Assembly: GCF_001905125.1 (NCBI RefSeq)
Contig: NZ_LWLE01000002.1
Location: forward strand, 57,198 to 121,197
Origin: Streptomyces sp. TSRI0281
Lineage (GTDB): Bacteria; Actinomycetota; Actinomycetes; Streptomycetales; Streptomycetaceae
Reading direction: 5' to 3'
Length of the DNA: 64,000 nt
Shown here in pieces: positions 18,187-29,099 of the stretch. Below the pieces are notes generated by a model. The model was not told the DNA's origin and ran no database searches. It saw only the letters and a program-made list of their open reading frames with translations. The position numbers and the translations under genes are program-made. Each line of letters begins with the position of its first letter. Position 1 is the first letter of the stretch.

Positions 18187-19490
18187 GACCGCGGTACGCA
18201 CGGTTGTCACGGTGGTGCGCGGTGCTGCTGGCGGCCACCACTGCGCTCTCCGGCTGCTCGGGCGGTGACGCGGCCCGGCCCGGCCGGTCACCGGTTCCCG
18301 GCCCGGCGGCCGGAGTCTGCGAACAGGACGCGCCGTGCGGGGTGACCATCGGACGTACGACCCACCGGCTGGCGGACGGACGCCAGGTCCACGTCACCGC
18401 ACTCACGGTCGCCCCCACCGCGCACGTCACTGTGGGACCGGTCGTCGCCCACCGTCTGACGACCACGGAGACCGTCGGCCGGATGGCGCGCCGGGCGGGC
18501 GCCGTCGCCGCGGTGAACGGTTCCTTCTTCGATACCCCGGCGTCCCCCGCCTTCAGCGGCTACGCGGGCGATCCGCTCGGCATCAGGGTGGTCGACGGCG
18601 AGCTGCTGAGCGAGGCGGCCGACGGCCGCACCGCGCTGATCCTCCCCGGTCAGGGGGGCGGCCGGGCCCGCGTCGACGAGGTGCGTTCCGCCCTCACGCT
18701 GTCGGCGGCCGACGGGGCGACGCGTGAACTGGACGGGGTCAACCGGGTACCGGGAAGGATCGTCGGCTGCGGCGGGACAGGTGGCGACCGGTCGGCCGCC
18801 ACCGGCCTCCCCGAGTCACGGCCCCGCCACAACCAGCTGTGTGTCGACGACAGCGAAGTCGTCGCGTTCACCCCGCGCTGGGGGGAACGCACGCCGCCCG
18901 GTGGGCCGGGCAGCACGGAAGCGGTACTGACGGCGGACGGGCGGGTGAGCGAAGTGCGCAGCCCCGCGGGGGGAGCCATACCCCGTGACGGCTCCACGCT
19001 GGCGGGAGTGGGAGCGGGCGCCGACTGGCTGCGGGCACACGTCGGCACCGGAGAGCGGATCGCCGGGCGGACGGCGGTGACGGACCGGACGGGGCGCGAC
19101 ATCCTCGCGCCCGGCGTGTCCGTGATGGGCGCCGGCCCCGCCCTGCTGCGTGGCGGAGCGGTCCGGATCAACGCCGCCGCCAACGGAGTGAGCGCGGCCT
19201 CCGCCGACGCGCGACACCCTCGTACGGTCGCCGGGGTGAAGGCCGACGGGACCCTGCTCCTTGTGGTGTTCGACGGACGCAGCGCCCGGAGCGCTGGTGT
19301 CACGCTGCGTGAAGCGGCGGAGATCCTGCGGGAACTCGGGGCGGTGGAGGGGCTGAACCTCGACGGCGGCGGCTCCAGCACGATGGTGGTCGGCGGCGAG
19401 GTGGTCAACCGCCCCTCCGAGTCGGGCGCGCCCGGCGGGCGGCGGCAGCGGAAGGTCGCCGACGCGATCGCCGTCATCCCCCGGAGCTGA
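18183..19490 (+). CDS. Phosphodiester glycosidase (NAGPA-domain) lipoprotein
   Basis: A 435-residue exported lipoprotein. The N-terminal signal has a basic start, a hydrophobic core (CAVLLAATTALSG) and a lipobox ending LSGC, so it should be anchored outside the membrane. The mature part carries the NAGPA (phosphodiester glycosidase) signatures: GAVAAVNGSFFDTPA near residue 105 and GLNLDGGGSSTMVVGGEVVN near 390. These belong to the enzyme family that hydrolyses sugar-1-phosphodiester linkages. This activity fits remodelling of a phosphodiester-linked wall polymer made by the upstream genes. A roughly 60-residue insertion between the two conserved blocks contains two Cys that may pair. The GTG start at 18183 overlaps the previous stop (GTGA). 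Confidence 0.88.
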   Translation: MRPRYARLSRWCAVLLAATTALSGCSGGDAARPGRSPVPGPAAGVCEQDAPCGVTIGRTTHRLADGRQVHVTALTVAPTAHVTVGPVVAHRLTTTETVGRMARRAGAVAAVNGSFFDTPASPAFSGYAGDPLGIRVVDGELLSEAADGRTALILPGQGGGRARVDEVRSALTLSAADGATRELDGVNRVPGRIVGCGGTGGDRSAATGLPESRPRHNQLCVDDSEVVAFTPRWGERTPPGGPGSTEAVLTADGRVSEVRSPAGGAIPRDGSTLAGVGAGADWLRAHVGTGERIAGRTAVTDRTGRDILAPGVSVMGAGPALLRGGAVRINAAANGVSAASADARHPRTVAGVKADGTLLLVVFDGRSARSAGVTLREAAEILRELGAVEGLNLDGGGSSTMVVGGEVVNRPSESGAPGGRRQRKVADAIAVIPRS

Positions 19491-19551
19491 GCCGACCGGC
19501 CGGAAGCGGCCGCGATGAGGCCGGGAGACGCGCAGTCGGCCGGGGGGAAGA

Positions 19552-19651
19552 CGGGAGCGGGTCGAAGGCGAGCGGCCGGGGAGACGCGAGCGGGGCCAAG
19601 GCGGGCGGGCGGGGCCAAGGCGGGAGCGGGTCGAAGGCGAGCGGCCGGGGA
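19552..19651. repeat. 31-bp perfect direct repeat in GC-rich intergenic DNA
   Basis: A 31-bp sequence (19552-19582) beginning CGGGAGCGGGTCGAAGG recurs exactly at 19621-19651, 69 bp later. A third partial copy (AAGGCGAGCGGCCGGGGAGA) starts at 19668. No gene is seen in the 255-bp gap. Confidence 0.85.
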
Positions 19652-19692
19652 AGATGGGGGCGCGGTCAAGGCGAGCGGCCGGGGAGACGTGA

Positions 19693-19726
19693 GCGGGCCG
19701 CACCGGATCTCTCCCGTGCGGCCCGC
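19693..19726. terminator. Bidirectional hairpin between the convergent wall-polymer and fad operons
   Basis: A perfect 11-bp inverted repeat (GCGGGCCGCAC, 12-nt loop, complement) lies 20 bp from the fadB stop and about 200 bp past the lipoprotein gene. It can serve both strands. Confidence 0.75.
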
Positions 19727-19745
19727 CCTGCCCGTTCCCCAGGTG

Positions 19746-21871
<2,126 letters not shown>

Positions 21872-21875
<4 letters not shown>

Positions 21876-23101
21876 TTGCTGCCTCCGGCTGCGTTCTCGA
21901 AGTGGGGGTTCTCCCAGACGACCGTGGCGCCCATGCCGAAGCCGACGCACATGGTGGTCAGGCCGTAGCGGACCTCCGGCTGCTCCTCGAACTGGCGGGC
22001 CAGCTGCGTCATCAGACGCACACCCGAGGAGGCGAGCGGGTGACCGTAGGCGATGGCGCCGCCGTACTGGTTGACGCGCGCGTCGTCGTCGGCGATGCCG
22101 TAGTGCTCCAGGAAGGCGAGCACCTGCACGGCGAACGCCTCGTTGATCTCGAACAGGCCGATGTCGTCGATCGACAGACCGGCCTTGGCCAGCGCCTTCT
22201 CGGTCGCCGGGATCGGGCCGTAGCCCATGACCTCCGGCTCGACGCCCACGAAGGCGTACGACACCAGGCGCATCTTTACCGGGAGGCCCAGCTCACGGGC
22301 GACGTCCTCGGCGGCGAGCAGCGAGGCGGTGGCGCCGTCGTTGAGCCCTGCGGCGTTACCGGCCGTCACGCGGCCATGGGCGCGGAACGGGGTCTTCAGA
22401 CCGGCCAGGGACTCCATCGTGGTGCCCGGACGCATCGGCTCGTCGGCGGTGACCAGGCCCCAGCCCGTCTCGCCCGCCTCGGCGTTCGTGCGGCGCACGG
22501 AGACCGGCACCAGGTCCTGCTGGATCTTGCCGTTGGCGTACGCCTTGGCGGCCTTCTCCTGCGAGCGCACCGCGTACTCGTCGGCGCGCTGCTTGGTGAT
22601 CGTGGGGTACCGGTCGTGCAGGTTCTCCGCGGTCATGCCCATGAACAGGGCGGACTCGTCGACCAGCTTCTCCGATACGAAGCGCGGGTTCGGGTCCACG
22701 CCCTCGCCCATCGGGTGGCGGCCCATGTGCTCGACACCACCGGCGACCACGACGTCGTACGCGCCGAAGGCGATGGAGCCGGCCGTCGAGGTGACGGCGG
22801 TCAGGGCGCCCGCGCACATGCGGTCGATCGAGTAGCCGGGGACGGACTGCGGCAGCCCGGCCAGGATTCCGGCGGTCCGGCCCAGCGTCAGGCCCTGGTC
22901 GCCGATCTGCGTGGTCGCGGCGATGGCGACCTCGTCGATCCTGGCGGGGTCCAGGTCCGGGTTGCGGCGCAGCAGCTCCCGGATGGCCTTCACGACGAGA
23001 TCATCGGCGCGGGTCTCGTGGTAGATGCCCTTCGGGCCCGCTTTGCCGAACGGGGTGCGGACGCCGTCGACGAAGACGACGTCCCGGATGGTACGAGGCA
23101 C
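21872..23101 (-). CDS. fadA: Acetyl-CoA acyltransferase (thiolase)
   Basis: A 409-residue thiolase II-fold enzyme that cleaves 3-ketoacyl-CoA with CoA, completing a beta-oxidation round. The acyl-accepting Cys is in DRMCAGALTAV (about residue 95). The catalytic His is in AIAYGHPLASSG (about 353) and the second Cys in MCVGFGMG (about 386), all in standard positions. The N-terminus DVVFVDGVRTPFGK is typical. The GTG start follows GGAGGAG. It is the first gene of the fadA-fadB pair, with the hydratase/dehydrogenase start overlapping its stop. The roughly 310 bp between this start and the RNase D hairpin hold the promoter region and no gene. Confidence 0.95.
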
Positions 23102-23412
23102 GGTGGCTCTCCTCCAGGGTGCGGGGTGGCACTGCTGCGGGGCGCGCCCACAAGCGCGCCGCCTGCCCTCATGCTACTTGCGGGTAACCAGACTGCCCAC
23201 CCCCCGGGGCCGGAGCGTCGAAGGTCACACCGGTCCGGCGCACGGCACACGGGCGCGGGAGCCCCGTCGGCGGAGAGCGGGAGCGCGTGCAACCTGGCGT
23301 GAATTCGCCCCTCGGTGATGAGCATTCCGGCCGCGGATCCGTGGTCCGCGCCCCCCTCAGGGCTGTCCCGCCCGGAGGCCGCCCTCCCGAGCCGGCCCTC
23401 GCACCCACCGAA

Positions 23413-23447
23413 CACAGCACCCCCGGCCGGGGGCCGGGGGTGCTGTG
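23413..23447 (-). terminator. Hairpin terminator after RNase D gene
   Basis: A perfect 16-bp inverted repeat (CACAGCACCCCCGGCC, 3-nt loop, complement) lies 23 bp downstream of the RNase D stop on the minus strand. It is one of the strongest hairpins in the window. Confidence 0.8.
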
Positions 23448-23469
23448 GAGAAAGGTTCGGGCGAGGGGG

Positions 23470-24744
23470 TCAGACGCCGGCGTCCAGCGCCCGGAGCAGG
23501 ATCGGGCCCACCTGCTCGATCTGCCAGTGCCGCGCTCCGTACCCGGCGAGCGCGTCCTCGACGGCGCCCGGGGTGTGGCTCTTGGGCGGCTCCCAGCACA
23601 CCCGGCGCACGGTGTCCGGGGTGATCAGATTCTCCTGCGGCATGTGCAGCCGCTCCGCCAGCTCCGACACCGCGGCACGGGCGGCCGAGAGCCGGGCGGC
23701 GGCCTCCGGGTCCTTGTCCGCCCAGGAGCGCGGCGGCGGCGGCCCGGCCACCTGCTGGCCGGGCTGCGGCAGCTCGGGGTCCGGCAGGGCCTTGGCCCGG
23801 TCCACGGCCGCCTGCCACTGCTCCAGCTGCCGACGGCCCATGCGGTGGCCGAATCCGGGCAGTGCGGTCAGGGCCTGCACGGTGGCCGGCAGCGCCAGGG
23901 CCGCTTCGACGATCGCACCGTCGCCGAGCACCTTGCCGGGCGAGATGTCACGGCGCTGGGCGACCTGGTCGCGGGTGTTCCACAGCTCCCGTACGACCGC
24001 CATCTGTCGGCGGCGGCGGACCTTGTGCATGCCCGACGTGCGGCGCCAGGGGTCCTTGCGCGGGGGAGCGGGCGGCGCCGAGGCGATCGCGTCGAACTCC
24101 TCCCGGGCCCACTCCAGCTTGCCCTGGCGGTCCAGCTCCTCCTCCAGGGCGTCACGCAGGTCGATCAGCAGCTCGACGTCGAGGGCGGCGTAGCGCAGCC
24201 AGGGGTCGGGCAGTGGGCGGGTGGACCAGTCGACCGCGGAGTGGCCCTTCTCCAGCGCGAAACCCAGCACGCTCTCGACCATCGCGCCGAGGCCGACACG
24301 GGGGAAGCCCGCGAGCCGTCCGGCGAGCTCCGTGTCGAAGAGCCCGGTGGGGATCATGCCTATTTCCCGCAGACAGGGCAGGTCCTGGGTGGCGGCGTGC
24401 AGAATCCACTCGCTGTCGGTCAGGGCCTCGCCCAGGGCCGTCAGGTCCGGACAGCCGACCGGGTCGATCAGCGCACTGCCCGCGCCCGCCCGGCGCAGCT
24501 GGACGAGATAGGCGCGCTGGCCGTAGCGGTAGCCGGAGGCGCGCTCGGCATCGACGGCCACGGGGCCGGTGCCCGCGGCGAAGGCCGCGACCACCTCGGC
24601 GAGGTCGTCGTCGGACGCCACCACCGGGGGGATGCCCTCGCGAGGTTCGAGCAAGGGGATCGGCGCCGGGGCGACGTCGTCCGGGGGGGCGCCCCCGGTG
24701 GTTCGCAGTGAAGTGTCTGCTGCGGTCTCTTGGGCGTCGGTCAC
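23470..24744 (-). CDS. rnd: Ribonuclease D family 3'-5' exonuclease with HRDC domain
   Basis: A 424-residue protein with a DEDD exonuclease domain and an HRDC domain. The acidic metal ligands appear as DAERASGYRYGQRA (Asp-x-Glu), HAATQDLPCL (Asp) and RYAALDVELL (last Asp with upstream Tyr), as in RNase D. HRDC-like helices begin about residue 215 and include GKVLGDGAIVEAAL. RNase D trims tRNA precursors and other structured RNAs from the 3' end. A Pro-rich linker near 330 precedes a conserved C-terminal helical part found in actinobacterial homologues. It is monocistronic by context: a hairpin lies downstream, and the LuxR terminator lies just upstream. Confidence 0.93.
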   Translation of the reverse strand: MTDAQETAADTSLRTTGGAPPDDVAPAPIPLLEPREGIPPVVASDDDLAEVVAAFAAGTGPVAVDAERASGYRYGQRAYLVQLRRAGAGSALIDPVGCPDLTALGEALTDSEWILHAATQDLPCLREIGMIPTGLFDTELAGRLAGFPRVGLGAMVESVLGFALEKGHSAVDWSTRPLPDPWLRYAALDVELLIDLRDALEEELDRQGKLEWAREEFDAIASAPPAPPRKDPWRRTSGMHKVRRRRQMAVVRELWNTRDQVAQRRDISPGKVLGDGAIVEAALALPATVQALTALPGFGHRMGRRQLEQWQAAVDRAKALPDPELPQPGQQVAGPPPPRSWADKDPEAAARLSAARAAVSELAERLHMPQENLITPDTVRRVCWEPPKSHTPGAVEDALAGYGARHWQIEQVGPILLRALDAGV

Positions 24745-24768
24745 CTGTCAAGGGTATCTGTGTATGCG

Positions 24769-24806
24769 CGGCGCCCGTCGACGGAACCTTCCGTCGACGG
24801 GCGCCG
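24769..24806 (-). terminator. Hairpin terminator after the LuxR-type regulator
   Basis: A perfect 16-bp inverted repeat (CGGCGCCCGTCGACGG, loop AACCTT, complement) sits 54 bp past the regulator stop and 25 bp before the RNase D start. Confidence 0.8.
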
Positions 24807-24859
24807 ATGCACGTATTCCAGCCGAGGGCGCATCTGTGCACGTCCCGGCGGGCGAGGGG

Positions 24860-25522
24860 TCAGTGGATGATGCCCGTTCGCAGGGCGACGGCGACCATTC
24901 CTGCGCGGTCTCCGGTGCCGAGCTTGCGGGCGATGCGGGCGAGGTGGGATTTGACGGTGAGGGCGGAGAGGCCCATCGAGACGCCGATGGCCTTGTTGGA
25001 CTGGCCTTCGGCGACCAGGCGGAGCACCTCCACCTCGCGGCCGGACAGTTCGCGGTAGCCGCCCGGGTGGCTCGGGGAGCCGGGGGGCCGGCGGTGCATA
25101 CGGGCGGCATTGGCGCCGATCGGGGCGACGCCGGGGCGGGTGGGGTGGCCGATGTTGGTGCGCGTACCGGTGACGACGTAGCCCTTCACGCCGCCCGCGA
25201 GGGCGTTGCGAACGGCGCCGATGTCATCGGCCGCGGAGAGGGCGAGACCGTTGGGCCAGCCTGCGGCCCGGGTCTCGGAGAGCAGGGTCAGCCCGGAACC
25301 GTCGGGCAGGTGGACGTCGGCAACGCAGATGTCGCGCGGGTTGCCGACGCGGGGGCGTGCCTCCGCGATGGACGACGCCTCGATGACGTCACGTACTCCG
25401 AGTGCCCACAGATGGCGGGTGACGGTGGAACGGACGCGCGGGTCGGCCACGACGACCATGGCCGTCGGCTTGTTCGGGCGGTAGGCGACCAGGCTTGCGG
25501 GCTGCTCGAGGAGAACGGACAC
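24860..25522 (-). CDS. LuxR-family response regulator
   Basis: A 220-residue regulator. The receiver domain (about 20-120) has the probable phospho-acceptor Asp in CVADVHLPDGSG and the switch Lys in GGVKGYVV. The usual acidic pair after the first strand is reduced to VVVADPRVRS, so phosphorylation may be atypical. A linker with positive charges leads to a C-terminal LuxR HTH (LSGREVEVLRLVAEGQSNKA, then LTVKSHLARIARKLG). It binds DNA as a dimer. No partner histidine kinase is adjacent, so it is an orphan in this window. Its promoter probably lies in the AT-rich stretch 25600-25720. Targets cannot be inferred from the sequence. Confidence 0.9.
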   Translation of the reverse strand: MSVLLEQPASLVAYRPNKPTAMVVVADPRVRSTVTRHLWALGVRDVIEASSIAEARPRVGNPRDICVADVHLPDGSGLTLLSETRAAGWPNGLALSAADDIGAVRNALAGGVKGYVVTGTRTNIGHPTRPGVAPIGANAARMHRRPPGSPSHPGGYRELSGREVEVLRLVAEGQSNKAIGVSMGLSALTVKSHLARIARKLGTGDRAGMVAVALRTGIIH

Positions 25523-25599
25523 CAGGCCTCCTGGGGAGTGGCGGGACGGGCCGGCTCGGGGATGAAGCCGGGGCGAACCGTGCTTGAAGGGTCATTGAC

Positions 25600-25720
25600 C
25601 TCTTCGGCAGCAGACCCGTCCTCCTTTAGAGGAAGATCACGATTTGGTGAGTAACAATTCGGGCAAATAGGACATGCGATCGATTGTACGAAAAGAGAGT
25701 CGGTAAATGAACGAACTCAT
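25600..25720 (-). promoter_or_regulatory. AT-rich regulatory stretch upstream of the LuxR regulator
   Basis: About 120 bp of distinctly AT-richer DNA (for example GAGTAACAATTCGGGCAAAT) lies between the regulator start and the DUF3000 stop. No ORF fits. It is the likely promoter region of the regulator, but I could not assign -10/-35 boxes with confidence. Confidence 0.4.
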
Positions 25721-25731
25721 GTGACAGAGCG

Positions 25732-26391
25732 TCACGGAATCTGGGGTCCGCGGCGCTGCGGCAGCGTCACCACCGCCGCGTCCGCCGTGCCCGAGGGCGG
25801 CAGGCCCGCGATCTGACAGAGCAGATCGCCCCACGCCATCAGGTGTGCCCCCGCGTCCGGGACTCCGCCCCGGCCTTCGCGCGGCGTCCACGACGCCCTG
25901 ATCTCGATCTGCGTCGCGGGACGGCGCGTGGCCAGCGCACCGAAGTAGTGCGATCCGGCGCGCGTCACGGTTCCGCCCGCCTCGCCGTACGACAGCCCGC
26001 GCGCCTCCAGCGCACCCGTCAGCCAGGACCAGCACACCTCGGGCAGCAGCGGATCGGCCGCCATCTCCGGCTCCAGCTCCGCCCGCACGAGCGTCACCAG
26101 CCGGAACGTGCCCTGCCAGGCGTCGTGCCCCGACGGATCGTGCAGCAGCACCAGACGGCCGTCGGCGAGATCGTCCTCGCCGTCGACGACCGCCGCCTCC
26201 AGCGCGTACGCGTGCGGGGCCAGCCGCTGGGGCGGCCGGGTCGGCTCCACCTCCAGCTCTGGGCGGAGCCGCGCGGAGCGCAGTGCGTCGACGGCCGACA
26301 GGAACGCGGGCGGGACGGAACTACCGTCCGCACTGTCCTTGCTGTCAGCGCCATCGGATTGATCGGAGAACTGTCCCTGAGCCGGAGCCAT
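25732..26391 (-). CDS. DUF3000-family protein
   Basis: A 219-residue cytoplasmic protein of the actinobacterial DUF3000 family, recognised from PPAFLSAVDALRSARLRPE, the LAPHAYALEAAV strand and the C-terminal TQIEIRASWTPRE region. The family has no known biochemical role. It is divergent from hemE with 92 bp between the two starts, an arrangement I recall as conserved in Streptomyces, so the two may share regulation. The N-terminal 25 residues are acidic and probably disordered. A small inverted repeat (GTGAC/GTCAC) covers its stop codon. Confidence 0.82.
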   Translation of the reverse strand: MAPAQGQFSDQSDGADSKDSADGSSVPPAFLSAVDALRSARLRPELEVEPTRPPQRLAPHAYALEAAVVDGEDDLADGRLVLLHDPSGHDAWQGTFRLVTLVRAELEPEMAADPLLPEVCWSWLTGALEARGLSYGEAGGTVTRAGSHYFGALATRRPATQIEIRASWTPREGRGGVPDAGAHLMAWGDLLCQIAGLPPSGTADAAVVTLPQRRGPQIP

Positions 26392-26483
26392 GCCGGGAAG
26401 AGTAGGCGGAACCGGAGCCCGGCGCAGGGAGGGACACCCGTGCGGGGCCGGGCTCCTTCCGCGTGCGTGCGAAGATTCTGTGT

Positions 26484-27557
26484 GTGAGCGCCAACGACCG
26501 CCCTTCGGGCCAGCAGACGAAGACCTCCGCCACCCATGAGTCGGCCTTCCTCAAGGCGTGCCGGCGCGAGCCCGTGCCGCACACGCCGGTCTGGTTCATG
26601 CGTCAGGCGGGCCGCTCGCTGCCCGAGTACCTGAAGGTCCGTGAGGGCATCGCGATGCTCGACTCCTGCATGATGCCGGAGCTGGTCACCGAGATCACGC
26701 TGCAGCCCGTGCGCCGCCACAAGGTCGACGCCGCGATCTACTTCAGCGACATCGTCGTCCCGCTCAAGGCCATCGGCATCGACCTCGACATCAAGCCCGG
26801 CGTCGGCCCGGTCATCGCCGAGCCGATCCGCACCCGCGCCGACCTCGCCCGGCTGCGCGACCTCACCCCCGAGGACGTCCCGTACGTCACCGAGGCCATC
26901 GGGATGCTCACCGCCGAGCTCGGTGCCACCCCGCTCATCGGCTTCGCCGGGGCGCCGTTCACGCTCGCCAGCTATCTGGTCGAGGGCGGCCCGTCCCGCA
27001 ACCACGAGCGCACCAAGGCCATGATGTACGGCGACCCGCAGCTCTGGGCCGATCTGCTCGACCGGCTCGCGGAGATCACCGGCGCCTTCCTGGAGGTCCA
27101 GATCCGGGCGGGTGCCTCGGCGGTCCAGCTCTTCGACTCCTGGGTGGGCGCCCTGGCCCCCGCCGACTACCGCCGCTCGGTGCTGCCCGCCTCGGCGAAG
27201 GTCTTCGACGCGATCGCCCCGCACGGCGTCCCGCGCATCCACTTCGGCGTCGGCACCGGCGAACTGCTCGGCCTGATGGGCGAGGCGGGCGCGGATGTCG
27301 TCGGCGTCGACTGGCGGGTCCCGCTGGACGAGGCCGCACGCCGCGTCGGTCCGGGCAAGGCGCTCCAGGGCAACCTCGACCCGGCGGTGCTGTTCGCGCC
27401 GACCCCCGCGGTGGAGGAGAAGACCCGCGAGGTGCTCGACGCGGCCGCGGGCCTGGAGGGCCACATCTTCAACCTGGGCCACGGTGTGATGCCGTCGATG
27501 GACCCGGACGCGCTGACCCGGCTCGTGGAGTACGTCCACACGCAGACCGCCCGGTAG
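26484..27557 (+). CDS. hemE: Uroporphyrinogen decarboxylase
   Basis: A 357-residue enzyme that removes four acetate carboxyls from uroporphyrinogen III to give coproporphyrinogen III, in the cytoplasm. The signatures are [16 protein letters not shown] near residue 34 (the conserved RQAGR binding the substrate), [14 protein letters not shown] with the catalytic Asp near 90, and [17 protein letters not shown] near 152. The GTG at 26484 ([10 protein letters not shown]) gives the family length. The track-length start seven codons upstream has no support. No good Shine-Dalgarno is visible, so a leaderless mRNA is possible. Its product feeds HemY and HemQ, encoded 2.7-5 kb downstream. Confidence 0.96.
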   Translation: MSANDRPSGQQTKTSATHESAFLKACRREPVPHTPVWFMRQAGRSLPEYLKVREGIAMLDSCMMPELVTEITLQPVRRHKVDAAIYFSDIVVPLKAIGIDLDIKPGVGPVIAEPIRTRADLARLRDLTPEDVPYVTEAIGMLTAELGATPLIGFAGAPFTLASYLVEGGPSRNHERTKAMMYGDPQLWADLLDRLAEITGAFLEVQIRAGASAVQLFDSWVGALAPADYRRSVLPASAKVFDAIAPHGVPRIHFGVGTGELLGLMGEAGADVVGVDWRVPLDEAARRVGPGKALQGNLDPAVLFAPTPAVEEKTREVLDAAAGLEGHIFNLGHGVMPSMDPDALTRLVEYVHTQTAR

Positions 27558-27567
27558 GACCTTCCCC

Positions 27568-27603
27568 GGCGCCCCGGGGCCCTCGGGAAGGCCCCTGGGC
27601 GCC
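27568..27603. terminator. Hairpin between convergent hemE and the FAD oxidoreductase
   Basis: A 14-bp stem with one mismatch (GGCGCCCCGGGGCC / GGCCCCTGGGCGCC, 8-nt loop) begins 11 bp after the hemE stop. Confidence 0.65.
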
Positions 27604-27674
27604 CCTTCGTCGCGCGGGCGGGGCCCGGCGGACGGTGTAAGCGCGGCACGCCGAGCCCGCCCGTCCCGCGTCCC

Positions 27675-29057
27675 TCAGGCGGTCCCCGCCGCACGCACCG
27701 CCGCGCTCGCCTTGCGGGCGGCCACCAGGATCGGGTCCCAGACCGGGGAGAACGGCGGGGCGTACCCCAGGTCGAGCGCCGTCATCTGATCGACCGTCAT
27801 TCCGGCCGTCAGCGCCACCGCCGCGATGTCCACGCGCTTGGCCGCCCCGTCCCGGCCCACGATCTGCACGCCGAGCAGCCGGCCCGTGCGGTACTCCGCG
27901 AGCATCTTCACCGTCATCGGCCTCGCCCCCGGGTAGTAGCCCGCCCGGCCCGTCGACTCGATCGTCGCCGTGACGTACCGCAGGCCCACCGCCTTCGCGT
28001 CCTTCTCGCGCAGCCCGGTCCTGGCGATCTCCAGATCGCAGACCTTGCTCACCGCCGTACCGACCACGCCCGGGAACGTCCCGTAGCCGCCGCCGACGTT
28101 GGACCCGATGATCTGACCGTGCTTGTTGGCATGGGTGCCCAGCGCGATATGACGGGTGCGGCCCGCCACCAGGTCCAGGACCTCCACACAGTCGCCGCCC
28201 GCCCAGATGCTGTCGTGACCCACGACCCGCATCGACAGGTCCGTCAGCAGACCGCCGTGCGGGCCGAGCGGCAGGCCCGCGGCCCCGGCCAGCGCGGTTT
28301 CCGGCGCGACACCGATGCCGAGCACCACCACATCCGCCGGGTAGGTCTCCGCGTCCGTCGCCACCGCGCTCACCCGGCCGTCCGGACCCGTGAGGATCTT
28401 GGTGACCGCCGCCCCGTTGACCGTCGTGATGCCCAGACCGTCCATCGCGTCATGGACGAGCGCGCCCATGTCCGGGTCGAGCGTCGCCATCGGCTGCTCG
28501 CCCCGGTTGAGCACCGTGACCTCGAAGCCGCGGTTCAGCATCGCCTCCGCCATCTCGACGCCGATGTACCCCGCGCCCACGACGACCGCGCGCCGTCCGG
28601 TGGCCCGGTCCAGGGAGTCCAGGAGTGCCTGGCCGTCGTCCAGGGTCTGCACCCCGTGGACTCCGGCCGCGTCCATGCCGGGCAGCGCCGGGCGCACCGG
28701 CCGGGCCCCGGTGGCGATCACCAGCTTGTCGAAGCCCGTCCAGTACGTCTCGCCGCTCTCCAGGTCCCGCGCCCGCACCCGCTCGCGGGCGATGTCGATC
28801 TCCGTCACCTCGGTGCGCATCCGCAGATCGATGGCGCGTTCCCGGTGTTCCTCGGGGGTGCGCGCGATCAGGTCGTCGCGCTGCTCCACGTCGCCGCCGA
28901 CCCAGTACGGGATGCCGCAGGCGGAGTACGAGGTGAAGTGGCCGCGCTCGAAGGCGACGATGCTCAGTTCGTCCGGCCCCTTGAGCCTGCGGGCCTGCGA
29001 CGCGGCGGACATGCCCGCCGCGTCGCCGCCGATGACCACTAGTCGCGTCGCTGTCAT
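27675..29057 (-). CDS. FAD-dependent pyridine nucleotide-disulfide oxidoreductase (CoA-disulfide-reductase-like)
   Basis: A 460-residue flavoprotein. The N-terminal FAD motif is LVVIGGDAAGMSAASQARR, and the NADPH/NADH Rossmann motif is AVVVGAGYIGVEMAEAML near residue 150. A single redox Cys occurs in YSACGIPYW (about 42), the arrangement of CoA-disulfide reductase and NADH oxidases/peroxidases rather than the CxxxxC pair of glutathione reductase. Near 270-290 the IWAGGDCVEV motif binds flavin. It probably reduces a low-molecular-weight disulfide or persulfide, or peroxide. The substrate is open. The ATG at 29057 (MTATRLVVIGG) follows GAAGGGA and is preferred to a start five codons upstream. 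Confidence 0.88.
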   Translation of the reverse strand: MTATRLVVIGGDAAGMSAASQARRLKGPDELSIVAFERGHFTSYSACGIPYWVGGDVEQRDDLIARTPEEHRERAIDLRMRTEVTEIDIARERVRARDLESGETYWTGFDKLVIATGARPVRPALPGMDAAGVHGVQTLDDGQALLDSLDRATGRRAVVVGAGYIGVEMAEAMLNRGFEVTVLNRGEQPMATLDPDMGALVHDAMDGLGITTVNGAAVTKILTGPDGRVSAVATDAETYPADVVVLGIGVAPETALAGAAGLPLGPHGGLLTDLSMRVVGHDSIWAGGDCVEVLDLVAGRTRHIALGTHANKHGQIIGSNVGGGYGTFPGVVGTAVSKVCDLEIARTGLREKDAKAVGLRYVTATIESTGRAGYYPGARPMTVKMLAEYRTGRLLGVQIVGRDGAAKRVDIAAVALTAGMTVDQMTALDLGYAPPFSPVWDPILVAARKASAAVRAAGTA

Positions 29058-29099
29058 GCCGGGTCCCTTCACCGTTTCCGGGGGCCCACGCTACGGCGC

